Origin: Cercis canadensis
Taxonomy: Eukaryota > Streptophyta > Magnoliopsida > Fabales > Fabaceae
Direction of reading: 5' to 3'
Length of the DNA: 64,000 nucleotides
Assembly (NCBI GenBank): GCA_003255065.1
Contig: QAOA01008075.1
Span: forward strand, 322,608-386,607
Shown here: piece by piece, positions 50,680-63,363 of the stretch
How positions within the stretch are numbered: position 1 is the first letter of the stretch
Layout of the letters: each line of letters starts with the position of its first letter
Notes under the pieces: model-generated
What the model was told of the DNA's origin: nothing
Databases searched by the model: none
What the model saw: only the letters and a program-made list of their open reading frames with translations
Program-made: the position numbers and the translations under genes

Positions 50680-53600
50680 TTCGGTTCATCCCTGTTTCTA
50701 ACACGGATATTTTTCTTCTGGTTCACTGTAACTGGGGCTGACTAGTTTCCTGGTGAGTCACTATATCTGGGCCAGGGCCCTGTTTCGGTTCATCCCTATT
50801 CCTGACTCGGATATTTTTCTTATGGTTCACTTTATCTGGGACTGGACAGTTTCCTTGTGAGTCACTATATCTGCCCCGGGACTCTGTTTCGGTTCATCAT
50901 TGTTTCTAAATTTTTCTAACTCGGATATTTTTCTTATAGTTCACTGTATCGAGGATGGACAATTTCCTGGTGAGTCAATATATCTGGCCCAGGGCCCTGT
51001 TTTGGTCCGTCCCTATTTCTGACTCGGATATTTTTCTTATGTATCACTTTATCTGGGACTGGACAGATTCCTGGTGGGTCACTATATCTGCCCCGGGACC
51101 CTATTTCGGTCAATCCATGTTTCTAACTCGGATATTTTGCTTATGGTTCACTGTACTTGCGGCTGGACGGTTTCCTGGTGTGTCACTATATCTGCCCCGG
51201 GACCCTTTTTCGGTTCATCCCTGTTTCTAACTGTTTCTAACTCGGATATTTTTCTTTTAGTTCACTGTATCTGGGGATGGACAGTTTCCTGGTGAGTCAC
51301 TATATCTGCCCCGGGACCCTGTTTCGGTTCATCCCTGTTTCTAAATTTTTCTAACTCGGATATTTTTCTTATAGTTCACTGTATCGAGGATGTACAATTT
51401 CCTGGTGAGTCAATATATCTAGCCCAGGGCCCTGTTTTGGTTCGTCCCTATTTCTGATTCGGATATTTTTCTTATGTATCACTTTATCTGGGACTGGACA
51501 GTTTCCTGGTGAGTCATTATCTCTGCCCCGGCACCCTGTTTCGGTTCATCCCTATTTATAAATATTTTTAACTCGAATATTTTTCTTATAATTCTCTGTA
51601 TCTAGGACTGGACAGTTTCCTGGTGAGTCACTATATCTGGCTCGGGAGCCATTTTCGGTTCATCCCCTTTTCTAACTCGGATATTTTGCTTATGGTTCAC
51701 TGTACCTGGGGATGGACAGTTTCCCGGTGAGACACTATATCTACCCCGGGACCCTTTTTCGGTTCATCTCTGTTTCTAAATGTTTCTAACGCCGATATTG
51801 TTCTTATAATTCACTTTATCTATGACTGGACAGTTTCGTGGTGAGTCACTATATCTGCCCCGGGACCCTGTTTCGGTTCATCCCTGTTCCTAACTCAGAT
51901 TTTTTTCTTCTGGTTCACAGTATCTTCCTCGGGACCCGTTTTCGGTTCAACCCTTTTTCTAACTTGGATATTTTTCTGATGGTTCACTTTATCTGGGACC
52001 GGACAGTTTCCTGGTGAGTCACTATATCTGCTCCGGGACCCTGTTTCGGTTCATCCCTGTTTCTAAATGTTTCTAACTCGTATATTTTTCTTATAGTTCA
52101 CTGTATCGAGGACTGAACAGTAATCCTGGTGAGTCACTATATCTGCTCTGGGACCCTGTTTCGGTTCATCCCAGTTTCTAAATGTTTCTAACTCGTATAT
52201 TTTTCTTATAGTGCATTGTATCGAGGACTGGACAGTTTCCTGGTGAGTAACTATATCTGCCCCGTGACCCTGTTTCGGTTCATCCTTGTTTCTAACTCAG
52301 ATATTTTTCTTCTAGTTCACAGTATCTGCCTCGGGACCCGTTTTCGGTTCATCCCTTTTTCTAACTCGGATATTTTTCTTATGGTTCACTTTATCTGGGC
52401 CTGGACAGATTCCTGGTGAGTCACTTTATCTGCGGGACGCTGTTTCGGTTCATCCCTGTTTCTAACTCGGATATTTTTCTTCTAGTTCACTGTAACTGGG
52501 GCTGACTAGTTTCCTGGTGAGTCACTATATCTGGGCCAGGGCCCTGTTTCGGTTCATCCCTATTCCTGACTCAGATATTTTTCTTATGGTTCACTTTATC
52601 TGGGACTGGACAGATTCCTGGTGGGTCACTATATCTGCCCCGGGACCCTATTTCGGTCAATCCCTGTTTCTAACTCGGATATTTTTCTTCTGGTTCACCG
52701 TAACTGGGGCTGACTAGTTTCCTGGTGAGTCACTATATCTGGGCCAGGGCCCTGTTTCTTTTTATCCCTATTCCTGACTCAGATATTTTTCTTATGGTTC
52801 ACTTTATCTGGGACTGGACAGTTTCCTGGTGAAGTCACTATATCTGCCCCGGGACCCTGTTTCGATTCATCCCTGTTTCTAAATGTTTCTAACTCGGATA
52901 TTTTTTTTATTGTTCACTATATAGAGGACTGGACAGTTTCCTGTTGAGTCACTATCTCTGCCCCGGGACCCTGTTTCGGTTCATCCCTTTTTCTAAATTT
53001 TTCTAACTCGAATATTTTTCTTATAATTCACTGTATCTAGGACTGGACAGTTTCTTGGTGAGTCACTATATCTGCCTCGGGAGCCATTTTCGGTTCATCC
53101 CTTTTTCTAACTCGGATATTTTTCTTTTGGTTCACTGTATCTGGGGCTGGACAGTTTCCTGGTTAGTCACTATATCTGCCCCGGGACCCTGTTTCGGTTC
53201 ATCTCTGTTTCTAACTCGGATATTTTTCTTCTGATTCACTGTAACTCGGGCTGACTAGTTTCCTGGTGAGTCACTATATCTGGGCCAGGGCCCTGTTTCG
53301 GTTCATCCCTATACCTGACTCGGATATTTTTCTTACGGTTCACTTTATCTGGGACTGGACAGACTCCTGGTGAGTCACTATATCTGCCCCGGGACCCTAT
53401 TTCGGTTCATCCCTATTTCTAACTCGGATATTTTGCTTATGATTCACTGTAACTGGGGCTGACTAGTTTCCTGGTGAGTCACTATATCTGGGCCAGGGCC
53501 CTGTTTCTGTTCATCCCTATTCCTGACTCAGATATTTTTCTTATGGTTCACTTTATCTGGGACTGGACAGTTTCCTGGTGAGTCACTATATCTGCCCCGG

Positions 53601-54229
53601 GACCCTGTTTCGATTCATCCCTGTTTCTAAATGTTTCTAACTCGGATATTTTTCTTATTGTTCACTGTATAGAGGACTGGACAGTTTCCTGTTGAGTCAC
53701 TATCTCTGCCCCGGGACCCTGGGTCGGTTCATCCCTTTTTCTAAATATTTCTAACTCGAATATTTTTCTTATAATTCACTGTATCTGGGACTGGACAGTT
53801 TCTTGGTGAGTCACTATATCTGGCTCGGGAGCCGTTTTCGGTTCATCCCTTTTTCTAACTCGGATATTTTGCTTATGGTTCGCTGTACCTGCAGCTGGAC
53901 GGTTTCCTGGTGTGTCAGTATATCTGCCCCGGGACCCTTTTTCGGTTCATCCCTGTTTCTAACTGTTTCTAACTTGGATATTTTTCTTTTGGTTCACTGT
54001 ATCTGGGGCTGGACAGTTTCCTAGTTAGCCACTATATCTGCCCCGAGACCCTGTTTCGGTTCATCCCTGTTTCTAACTCGGATATTTTTCTTCTGGTTCA
54101 CTGTAACTCGGGCTGACTAGTTTCCTGGTGAGTCACTATATCTGGGCCAGGGCCCTCTTTCGGTTCATCCCTATTCCTGACTCGGATATTTTTCTTACGG
54201 TTCACTTTATCTGGGACTGGACAGTTTCC

Positions 54230-56130
54230 TGGTGTGTCACTATATCTGCCCCGGGACCCTTTTTCTGTTCATCCATGTTTCTAGCTCGGATATTTTTCTT
54301 TTGGTTCACTGTATCTGGGGCTGGACAGTTTCCTGGTTAGTCACTATATCTGCCCCGGGACCCTGTTTCGGTTCATCCCTGTTTCTAGCTCGGATATTTT
54401 TCTTCTGGTTCACTGTAACTCGGGCTGACTAGTTTCCTGGTGAGTCACTATATCTGGGCCAGGGCACTGTTTCGGTTCATCCCTATTCCTGACTCGGATA
54501 TTTTTCTTACGGTTCACTTTATCTGGGACTGGACAGACTCCTGGTGAGTCACTATATCTGCCCCGGGACCCTATTTCGGTTCATCCCTATTTCTAACTCG
54601 GATATTTTGCTTATGGTTCACTGTACCTGTGGCTGGATAGTTTCCTGATGAGTCACTATATCTGCCCCAGGACCCTTTTTCGGTTCATCCCTATTCCTGA
54701 CTCAGATATTTTTCCTATGGTTCACTTTATCCGGGACTGGACAGTTTCCTGGTGAGTCACTATATCTGCCTCGGGACTCGTTTTCGGTTCATCCCTTTTT
54801 CTAACTCGGATATTTTTCTTATGGTTCACTTTATCTGGGACCGAACAGTTTCCTGGTGAGTCACTATATCTGCTCCGGGACCCTGTTTCGGTTCATCCCT
54901 GTTTCTAAATGTTTCTAACTCGTATATTTTTCTTATAGTGCCCTGTATCGAGGACTGGACAGTATCCTGGTGAGTCACCATATCTGCCCCGGGACCCTGT
55001 TTCGGTTAATCCCTGTTTCTAACTCAGATATTTTTCTTTTGCTTCACTGTTACTCGGGCTGACTAGTTTCCTGGTGAGTCACTATATCTGGGCCAGGGCC
55101 CTGTTTTTGTTTATCCCTATTCCTGACTCAGATATTTTTCTTATGGTTCACTTTAACTGGGACTGGACAGTTTCCTGGTGAAGTCACTATATCTGCCCCG
55201 GGACTCTGTTTCGGTTCATCCCTGTTTCTAACTCGGATATTTTGCTTATGGTTCACTGTACCTGCGGCTGGACGGTTTCCTAGTGTGTCACTATATCTGC
55301 CCCGGGACCCTTTTTTGGTTCATCCATGTTTCTAACTCGGATATTTTTCTTTTGGTTCACTGTATCTGGGGCTGGACAGTTTCCTGGTTAGTCACTATAT
55401 CTGCCCCAGGACCCTGTTTCGGTTCATCCCTGTTTCTAACTCGGATATTTTTCTTCTGGTTCACTGTAACTCGGGCTGACTAGTTTCCTTGTGAGTCACT
55501 ATATCTGGGCCAGGGCCCTGTTTCGGTTCATCCCCATTCCTGACTCGGATATTTTTCTTACGGTTCACTTTATCTGGGACTGGACAGACTCCTGGTGAGT
55601 CACCATATCTGCCCCGGGACCCTATTTCGGTTCATCCCTATTTCTAACTCGGATATTTTGCTTATGGTTCACTGTACCTGTGGCTGGATAGTTTCCTGAT
55701 GAGTCACTATATCTGCCCCAGGACCCTTTTTCGGTTCATCCCTATTCCTGACTCAGATATTTTTCCTATGGTTCACTTTATCCGGGACTGGACAGTTTCC
55801 TGGTGAGTCACTATATCTGCCCCGGGACCCTGTTTCGGTTCATCCCTGTTTCTAACTCAGATATTTTTCTTCTGGTTCACAGTATCTGCCTCGGGACTCG
55901 TTTTCGGTTCATCCCTTTTTCTAACTCGGATAATTTTCTTATGGTTCACTTTATCTGGGACCGGACAGTTTCCTGGTGAGTCACTATATCTGCTCCGGGA
56001 CCCTGTTTCGGTTCATCCCTGTTTCTAAATGTTTCTAACTCGTATATTTTTCTTATAGTGCCCTGTATCGAGGACTGGACAGTATCCTGGTGAGTCACCA
56101 TATCTGCCCCGGGAACCTGTTTCGGTTCAT
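54230..56130. repeat. Tandem duplication of about 1.05-1.12 kb
   Basis: The GTGTGTCACTATATCTGCCCC monomers starting near 54,232 and 55,283 begin two collinear copies (offset about 1,051). They share CTGTTACTCGG or CTGTAACTCGG, TCTGGGACTGGACAGACTCC, CCTGTGGCTGGATAG, TTTCCTGATGAGTC and TTTATCCGGGACTGG. Near 54,770/55,830 the second copy has an additional 69-bp-type unit, and the rare GGGACTCGTTTTCGG and TATAGTGCCCTGTATCG then follow in both. Related but more diverged versions occur near 8,983, 14,820 and 16,772 in Domain I. Confidence 0.8.
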
Positions 56131-57249
56131 CCCTGCTTCTAACTCGGATATTTTGCTTATGGTTCACTGTACCTGGGACTGGACAGTTTCCTGGTGAGTC
56201 ACTATATTTGCTCCGGGACCCTGATTTGGTTCATCCCAGTTTCTAAATGTTTCTAACTCGTATAATTTTCTTATAGTGCACTGTATAGAGGACTGGACAG
56301 TTTCCTGGTGAGTAACTATATCTGCCCCGGGACCCTGTTTCTATTAATCCCTGTTTCTAACTCAGATATTTTTCTTCTAGTTCACAGTATCTCCCTCGGG
56401 ACCAGTTTTCGGTTCATCCCTTTTTCTAACTCGGATATTTTTCTTGTGGTTCACTTTATCTGGGACTGGACAGATTCCTGGTGAGTCACTATATCTGCCC
56501 CAGGACCCTGTTTCGGTTCATCCCTGTTTCTAACTCGGATATTTATCTTCTGGTTCACTGTAACTGGGGCTGACTAGTTTCCTGGTGAGTCACTATATCT
56601 GGGCCAGGGCCCTGTTTCGGTTCATCCCTATTCCTGACTCGGATATTTTTCTTATGGTTCACTGTATCTGGGACTGGACAGTTTCCTGGTGAGTCACTAT
56701 ATCTGCCCCAGGACTCTGTTTCGATTCATCCCTGTTTCTAAATGTTTCTAACTCGGATATTTTTCTTATAGTTCACAGTATCCAGGTCTAGACAATTTCC
56801 TGGTGAGTCACTACATCTGGCCCAGGGCCCTGTTTCGGTTCGTCCTTATTTCTGACTCGGATATTTTTCTTATGGTTCACCTTATCTTGGATTGGACAGT
56901 TTCCTGGTGAGTCACTATATCTGCCCCGGAAACCTGCTTCGGTTCATCCCTGTTTCTAAATGTTTCATAGTCGGATATTTTTCTTATAGTTCACTGTATC
57001 GAGGACTGGAAAGTTTCCAGGTGAGTCACTATATCTGCCCCGGGACCCTGTTTCGGTTCATCCCTGTTTCTAACTCGGATATTTTGCATATGATTCACTG
57101 TACGTGCGGTTGGACGGTTTACTGGTGTGTCACTATATCTGGCCCGGGACCCTTTTTCGGTTCATCCATGTTTCTAACTGTTTCTAACTCGGATATTTTT
57201 CTTTTGGTTCACTCTATCTGGGGCTGGACAGTTTCCTGGTGAGTCACTA

Positions 57250-59770
57250 TATCTGCCCCGGGACCCTGTTTCGATTCATCCCTGTTTCTAAATGTTTCTA
57301 ACTCGGATATTTTTCTTATTGTTCACTGTATAGAGGACTGGACAGTTTCCTGTTGAGTCACTATCTCTGCCCCGGGACCCTGTTTCGGTTCATCCCTTTT
57401 TCTATATATTTCTAACTCGAATATTTTTCTTATAATTCACTGTATCTACGACTGGACAGTTTCTTGGTGAGTCACTATATCTGCCTCGGGAGCCGTTTTC
57501 GGTTCATCCATTTTTCTAACTCAGATATTTTGCTTATGGTTCACTGTACCTGGGGCTGGACAGTTTCCTGGTGAGTCACTATATATGCCCCGGGATTCTT
57601 TTTCGGTTCATCCCAGTTTCTAACTGTTTCTAACTTGGATATTTTTCTTTTGGTTCACTGTATCTGGGGCTGGACAGTTTCCTGGTGAGTCACTATATCT
57701 GCCCCGGGACCCTGTTTCGGTTCATCCCTGTTTCTAAATCGGATATTTTTCTTTTGGTTCACTCTATCTGGGGCTAGACAGTTTCCCTGTGAGGCACTAT
57801 ATCTACCTCGGGACCCGTTTTCAGTTCATCCCTATTTCTAAATGTTTCTAACTCTGATATTTTTCTTATAATTCAATGTATCTATGACTGGACAGATTCC
57901 TGGCGAGTCACTATATCTGGCCCAGGGCCCTGTTTCGGTTTGTCCCTATTTCTAACTCGGATATTTTTCTTATGGTTCACTTTATCTGGGACTGGACAGT
58001 TTCCTGGTGAGTCACTATATCTGCCCCGGAACCTTGTTTCGGTTCATCCCTGTTTCTAAATGTTTCTAAATCGGATATTTTTCTTATTGTTCACTGTATA
58101 GAGGACTGGACAGTTTCCTGATGAGTCACTATCTCTGCCCCAGGACCCTGTTTAGGTTCATCCCTTTCTCTAACTCGACTATTTTTCTTATGGTTCACTT
58201 TATCTGGGACTGGACAGATTACTGGTGAGTCACTATATCTGCCCCGGGACCCTATTTCGGTTCATCCCTGTTTCTAACTCGGATATTTTGCTTATGGTTC
58301 ACTGTACCTGCGGCTGGATGGTTTCCTGGTGTGTCACTATATCTGCCCCAGGACCTTTTTTCGGTTCATCCCTGTTTCTAACTGTTTCTAACTCGGATAT
58401 TTTTCTTTTGGTTCACTGTATCTGGGGCTGGACAGTTTCCTGGTAAGTCACTATATCTGCCCCGGGACCCTGTTTCGGTTCATCCCTGTTTCTAACTCGG
58501 ATATTTTTCTTCTGGTTCATTGTAACTCGGGCTGACTAGTTTCCTGGTGAGTCACTATATCTGGGCCAGGGCCCTGTCTCTGTTCATCCCTATTCCTGAC
58601 TCGGATATTTTTCTTATGGTTCACTTTGTCTGGGACTGGACAATTTCCTGGTGAGTCACTATATCGTCCCCGGAACCCTGTTTCGGTTCATCCCTTTTTC
58701 TAAATGTCTCTAACTCTGATATTTTTCTTATAGTTCACTGTATCGAGGACTGGACAGTTTCCTGGTGAGTCACTATATCTGCCCCGGCACCCTGTTTCGG
58801 TTCATCCCTGTTTCTAAATGTTTCTAACTCGGATATTTTTCTTATTGTTCACTGTATAGAGGACTGGACAGTTTCCTGGTGAGTCACTATCTCTGCCCCG
58901 GGACCCTGTTTAGGTTCATCCCTGTTTCTAAATACTTCTGACTCGAATATTTTTCTTATAATTCATTGTATTTAGGACTGGACAGTTTCCTGGTGAGTCA
59001 CAACATCTGCCTCGGGAGCCGTTTTCGGTTCATCGCTTTTTCTAACTAGGATATTTTGCTTATGGTTCACTGTACCTGGGGCTAGACAGTTTCCTGCTTA
59101 GTCACTATATCTGCCCCGGGACCCTTTTTCGGTTCATCCTAGTTTCTAACTGTTTCTAACTCGAATATTTTTCTTTTGGTTCACTGTATCTGGGGCTGAA
59201 CAGTTTCCCTGTGAGACACTATATCTGCCTCGGGACCCGTTTTCGGTTCATCCCTATTTCTAAATGTTTCTAACTCCGATATTTTTCTTATAATTCACTG
59301 TATCTATGACTGGACAGATTCCTGGTGAGTCACTATATCTGCCCCGAGACCCTGTTTCGGTTCATCCCTGTTTCTAACTCAGATATTTTTCTTCTGGTTC
59401 ACAGTATCTGCCTCGGGACCCGTTTTCGGTTCATCCCTTTTTCTAACTCGGATATTTTTGTTATGGTTCACTTTATCTGGGAATGGACAGTTTCCTTGTG
59501 AGTCACTATATCTGCTCCGGGACCCTGTTTCGGTTCATCCCTGTTTCTAAATGTTTCTCACTCGTATATTTTTCTTATAGTGCACTGTATCGAGGACTGG
59601 ACAGTATCATGGTGAGCCACTATATCTGCCCCGGGACCCTGTTTCGGTGTATCCCTGTTTCTAAATGTTTCTCACTCGTATATTTTTCTTATAGTGCACT
59701 GTATCGAGGACTGGACAGTTTCATGGTGAGCCACTATATCTGCCCCGGGACCCTGTTTCGGTTCATCCCT
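57250..59770. repeat. Long-range duplicated block, right copy (partner 18,880-22,245)
   Basis: Monomer order and private variants match the left copy at offsets of 38,373 (left part) and 37,522 (right part). Shared rare variants include TTCTATATATT, GGGATTCTTTTTC, GGTTTAGGTTCATCCCTTTC, CACAACATCTGCC and two consecutive GTTTCTCACTCG monomers with ACAGTATCATGG. This copy has one ~852-bp unit where the left copy has two. Its right end lies next to the Domain III/IV switch at about 59,780, so that switch may be the edge of the copied segment. Confidence 0.87.
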
Positions 59771-59829
59771 GTTTCTAAATGTTTCTAACTCGGATATTTT
59801 TCTTATAATTCACTGTATCTAGGACTGGA

Positions 59830-60260
59830 CAGATTCCTGGTGAGTCACTATATCTGCCCCGGGACCCTGTTTCGGTTCATCCCTGTTTCTAACTCGGATA
59901 TTTTTCTTATGGTTCACTGTATCTGGGGCTGGACAGTTTCCTGGTGAGTCACTATATCTGCCCCGGGACCCTGTTTCGGTTCATCCCTGTTTCTAACTCG
60001 GATATTTTTCTTATGGTTCACTGTATCTGGGGCTGCACAGTTTCCTGGTGAGTCACTATATCTGCCCCGGGACCCTGTTTCGGTTCATCCCTGTTTCTAA
60101 CTCGGATATTTTGCTTATGGTTCACTGTACCTGGGGCTGGACAGTTTCCTGGTGAGTCACTATATCTGCCCCGGGACCCTTTTTCGGTTCATCCCTGTTT
60201 CTAACTCGGATATTTTTCTTTTGGTTCACTGTATCTGGGGCTGGACAGATTCCTGGTGAG
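59830..60260. repeat. Near-identical run of about four 104-bp monomers
   Basis: Four consecutive 104-bp monomers carry almost pure consensus, with only isolated changes (for example GCTGCACAG for GCTGGACAG near 60,033, GCTTATGG near 60,113, CCTTTTTCGG near 60,180). There is no 114- or 69-bp unit in the run. It lies just after the Domain III/IV switch. It contrasts with the surrounding mosaic, where neighbouring monomers differ at many positions, and suggests recent local amplification or conversion. Confidence 0.8.
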
Positions 60261-61579
60261 TCACTATATCTGCCCCGGGACCCTGTTTCGGTTCATCCCT
60301 GTTTCTAACTCAGATCTTTTTCTTCTGGTTCACTGTATCTGCCTCGGGACCCGTTTTCGGTTCATCCCTTTTTCTAACTCGGATATTTTTGTTATGGTTC
60401 ACTTTATCTAGGACTGGACAGTTTCCTGGTGAGTCACTATATCTGCTCCAGGACCCTGTTTCTGTTCATCCCTGTTTCTAAATGTTTCTAACTCATATAT
60501 TTTTCTTATAGTGCGCTGTATCGAGGACCGGACATATTTCTGGCAAGTCACTATATCTGCCCCGGGACCCGTTTTCGGTTGATCCCTGTTTCTAACAGTT
60601 TCTGACTCAGATATTTTTCTTACGGTTCACTGTATCTAGGGCTAGACAGTTTCCTTATGAGTCACTATATCTACCCCGGGACCCTGTTTCTGTTCATCCC
60701 TGTTTCTAACTATTTCTTACTCGGATATTTTTCTTACGGTTCACTGTATCTGGGGCTGGACAGTTTCCGGGTGAGTCACTATTTAAGGCCCAGGGCCCTG
60801 TTTCGGTTCATCCCTGTTTCTGAGTCAGATATTTTTCTTATGGTTCCCTGTATCGAGGACTGGATAGTTTCCTGGTGAGTCACTATATCTGCCCCAGCAC
60901 CCTGTTTTGGTTCATCCCTGTTTCTTACTTGTATAGTTTTCTTTTGGTTCACTGTATCTGGGGCTGGACAGTTTCCTGGTGAGTCACTATATCTGCCCCG
61001 GGACCCTGTTTCAGTTCATCCCTGTTTCTAACTCGGATATTTTTCTTATGGTTCACTGTATCTGGGGCTGCATAGTTTCCTGGTGAGTCACTATATCTGG
61101 CCCAGGGCCCTGTTTCGGTTCGTCCCTGTTTCTAAATATTTCTAACTCGAATATTTTTCTTATAAATCACTGTATCTAGGACTGGACAGTTTCCTGGTGA
61201 GTCACTATATCTGCCTCGGGAGCGGTTTTCGGTTCATCCCTTTTTCTAACTCGGATATCTTGCTTATGGTTCACTGTACCTGGGGCTGGACAGTTTCCTG
61301 GTGAGTTACTATAAATGCCCCGGGACCCTTTTTCGGTTCATCCTAGTTTCTAACTGTTTCTAACTCGGATATTTTTCTTTTCCTTCACTGTATCTGGGGC
61401 TGGACAGATTCCTGGTGATTCACTATATCTACCCCGGGACCCTGTTTAGGTTCATCCCTGTTTCTAACTCAGATATTTTTCTTCTGGTTCACTGTATCTG
61501 CCTCGGGACCCGTTTTCGATTCATCCCTCTTTCTAACTTGGATATTTTTCTTATGGTTCACTTTATCTGGGACTGGATG

Positions 61580-62575
61580 ATTCATCCCTTTTTCTAACTC
61601 GGATATTTTTCTTATGGTTCACTGTATCTGGGGCTGGACAGTTTCCAAGTCAGTCACTATATCAGGCCCAGGGCCCTGTTTCAGTTCATCCTTGTTTCTG
61701 AGTCAGATATTTTTCTTATGGTTCCCTGTATGTAGGACTGGACTGTTTCCTGGTGAGTCACTATATCTGCCCTGGGACCCTGTTTCGGTTCATCCCTGTT
61801 TCTAACTGTTTCTTACTTGGATATTTTTCTTTTGGTTCACTGTATCGAGGACTGGACAGTTTCTTGGTGAGTCACTAAATTGCCCCAGGACCCTATTTTG
61901 GTTCATCCCTGTTTCTAAATGTTTATAACTCGAATATTTTTCTTAAAATTCACTGTATCGAGGACTGGACAGATTCCTGGTGAGTCACTATATCTGCCCC
62001 GGGACTCTGTTTCGGTTCATCCCTGTTTCTAAGTTGGATATTTTTCTTATCGTTCACTATATCTGGGGCTGGATAGTTTCCTGGTGAGTCACTATATCTG
62101 GCCCAGGGCCCTGTTTCGGTTCGTCCCTAATTCTGACTCGGATATTTTTCTTATGGTTCACTTTATCTGGGACTGGACAGTTTCTTGGTGAGTCATTATA
62201 TCTGCCCCGGAACCCTGTTTCGGTTCATCACTGTTTCTAAATGTTTCTAACTCGGATATTTTTCTTATAGTTCACTGTATCGAGGACTGGACAGCTTCCT
62301 GGTGACTCACTATATCTGCCCCGGGACCCGTTTTCGGTTCATCCCTGTTTCTAACTCGTATATTTTGCTTATGGTTCACTGTACCTGGGGCTGGATAGTT
62401 TCCTGGTGAGTCACTATATATGCCCCGGGACCCTTTTTCGGTTCATCCCAGTTTCTAATTGTTTCTAACTCGGATATTTTTCTTTTCGTTCACTGTATCT
62501 GGGGCTGTACAGTTTCTTGGTGAGGCACTATATCTGCCTCGGGACCCATTTTCGGTTCATCCCTATTTCTAACAT
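61580..62575. repeat. Shared 1-kb segment, right copy (partner 46,480-47,480)
   Basis: Collinear with 46,480-47,480 at offset 15,098-15,099. The left edge coincides with a truncated monomer at about 61,578, where GACTGGATGATTCATCCC joins two distant parts of the repeat. This marks a probable recombination breakpoint at the edge of the shared segment. In this copy 61,868-61,882 reads CACTAAATTGCCCC, while 46,48x-type sequence near 46,785 reads CAGTAAATCTGCCC. Confidence 0.82.
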
Positions 62576-62837
62576 GGATATTTTGCTTTTGTTCACTGTA
62601 CCTGGGGCTGGACAGTTTCCTGGTGAGACACTATATCTGCCCCGGGACCCTTTTTCGGTTCATCCATGTTTCTAAATGTTTCTAACTCGGATATTTTTTT
62701 TATAATTCACTGTATCTATGACTGGACATATTCCTGGTGAGTCACTATATCTGCCCCGGGACCCTGTTTCGGTTCATCCCTGTTTCTAACTCAGATATTT
62801 TTCTTCTGGTTCACAGTATCTACCTCGGGACCCGTTT

Positions 62838-63363
62838 TCGGTTCATCCCTGTTTCTAACTCGGATATTTTTCTTATGGTTCACTTTATCTGGGGCTGGAC
62901 AGTTTCCTGGTGAGTCACTATATCTGCCCCGGGACCCGTTTTCGGTTCATCCCTGTTTCTAACTCGGATATTTTTCTTATGGTTCACTGTATCTGGGGCT
63001 GGACAGTTTCCTGGTGAGTCACTATATCTGCCCCGGGACCCTTTTTCGGTTCATCCCTGTTTCTAACTCGGATATTTTTCTTATGGTTCACTGTATCTGG
63101 GGCTGGACAGTTTCCTGGTGAGTCACTATATCTGCCCCGGAACCCGTTTTCGGTTCATCCCTGTTTCTAACTCGGATATTTTTCTTATGGTTCACTGTAT
63201 CTGGGGCTGGACAGTTTCCTGGTGAGTCACTATATCTGCCCCGGGACCCGTTTTCGGTTCATCCCTGTTTCTAACTCGGATATTTTTCTTATGGTTCACT
63301 GTATCTGGGGCTGGACAGTTTCCTGGTGAGTCACTATATCTGCCCCGGGACCCGTTTTCGGTT
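62838..63363. repeat. Near-identical run of five 104-bp monomers
   Basis: Landmarks at 62,941, 63,045, 63,149, 63,253 and 63,357 are exactly 104 bp apart. Across the run I see only a few differences: CCTTTTTCGG in place of CCCGTTTTCGG near 63,040, GGAACCCG near 63,140, and CACTTTATC at the start near 62,883. This is the most homogeneous stretch in the window and the best estimate of the current active monomer. Confidence 0.88.
63045..63148 (+). repeat. Canonical 104-bp satellite monomer (reference copy)
   Basis: I chose this copy as the reference because its neighbours are almost identical. The start TTCGGTTCAT recurs at 62,941, 63,045, 63,149, 63,253 and 63,357, exactly 104 bp apart each time. 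The monomer divides at TCA-starting boundaries into segments of 35, 32 and 37 bp. The 35-bp and 32-bp segments share the ordered blocks TCACT, TATCTG, GGAC, GTTTC and GGT. The third shares a weaker TCA...CGGAT...TTTC...GGT pattern. Fixed landmarks are a CCCGGG palindrome, the odd palindrome GTGAGTCAC, and CpGs in CCCGGG, TTCGG and CTCGG. The choice of phase (start base) is arbitrary. Confidence 0.95.

Larger units (their letters stand above)
47871..59782. repeat. Domain III of the array (return of type-1 monomers)
   Basis: From the abrupt join at 47,871 the array again shows CTGACTAGTTTCC/GGGCCAGGGCCC monomers, CACAGTATCTG 69-mers, CGGCTGGACGG monomers and TATAGTGCACTG units, as in Domain I. 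Long collinear matches to Domain I are present: 57,250-59,770 to 18,880-22,245, and 48,498-48,876 to 25,141-25,525. It therefore looks copied from, or homogenised with, Domain I rather than independently evolved. No gene or insertion was seen. Confidence 0.8.

Noticed and set aside
63045-63148. CENP-B box in the monomer
   Set aside because: CCCGTTTTCGG resembles half of the reverse-complement box (CCCGnnT), but the essential CGAA half is TTCA instead. Only part of the core bases match, so I do not call a CENP-B site.
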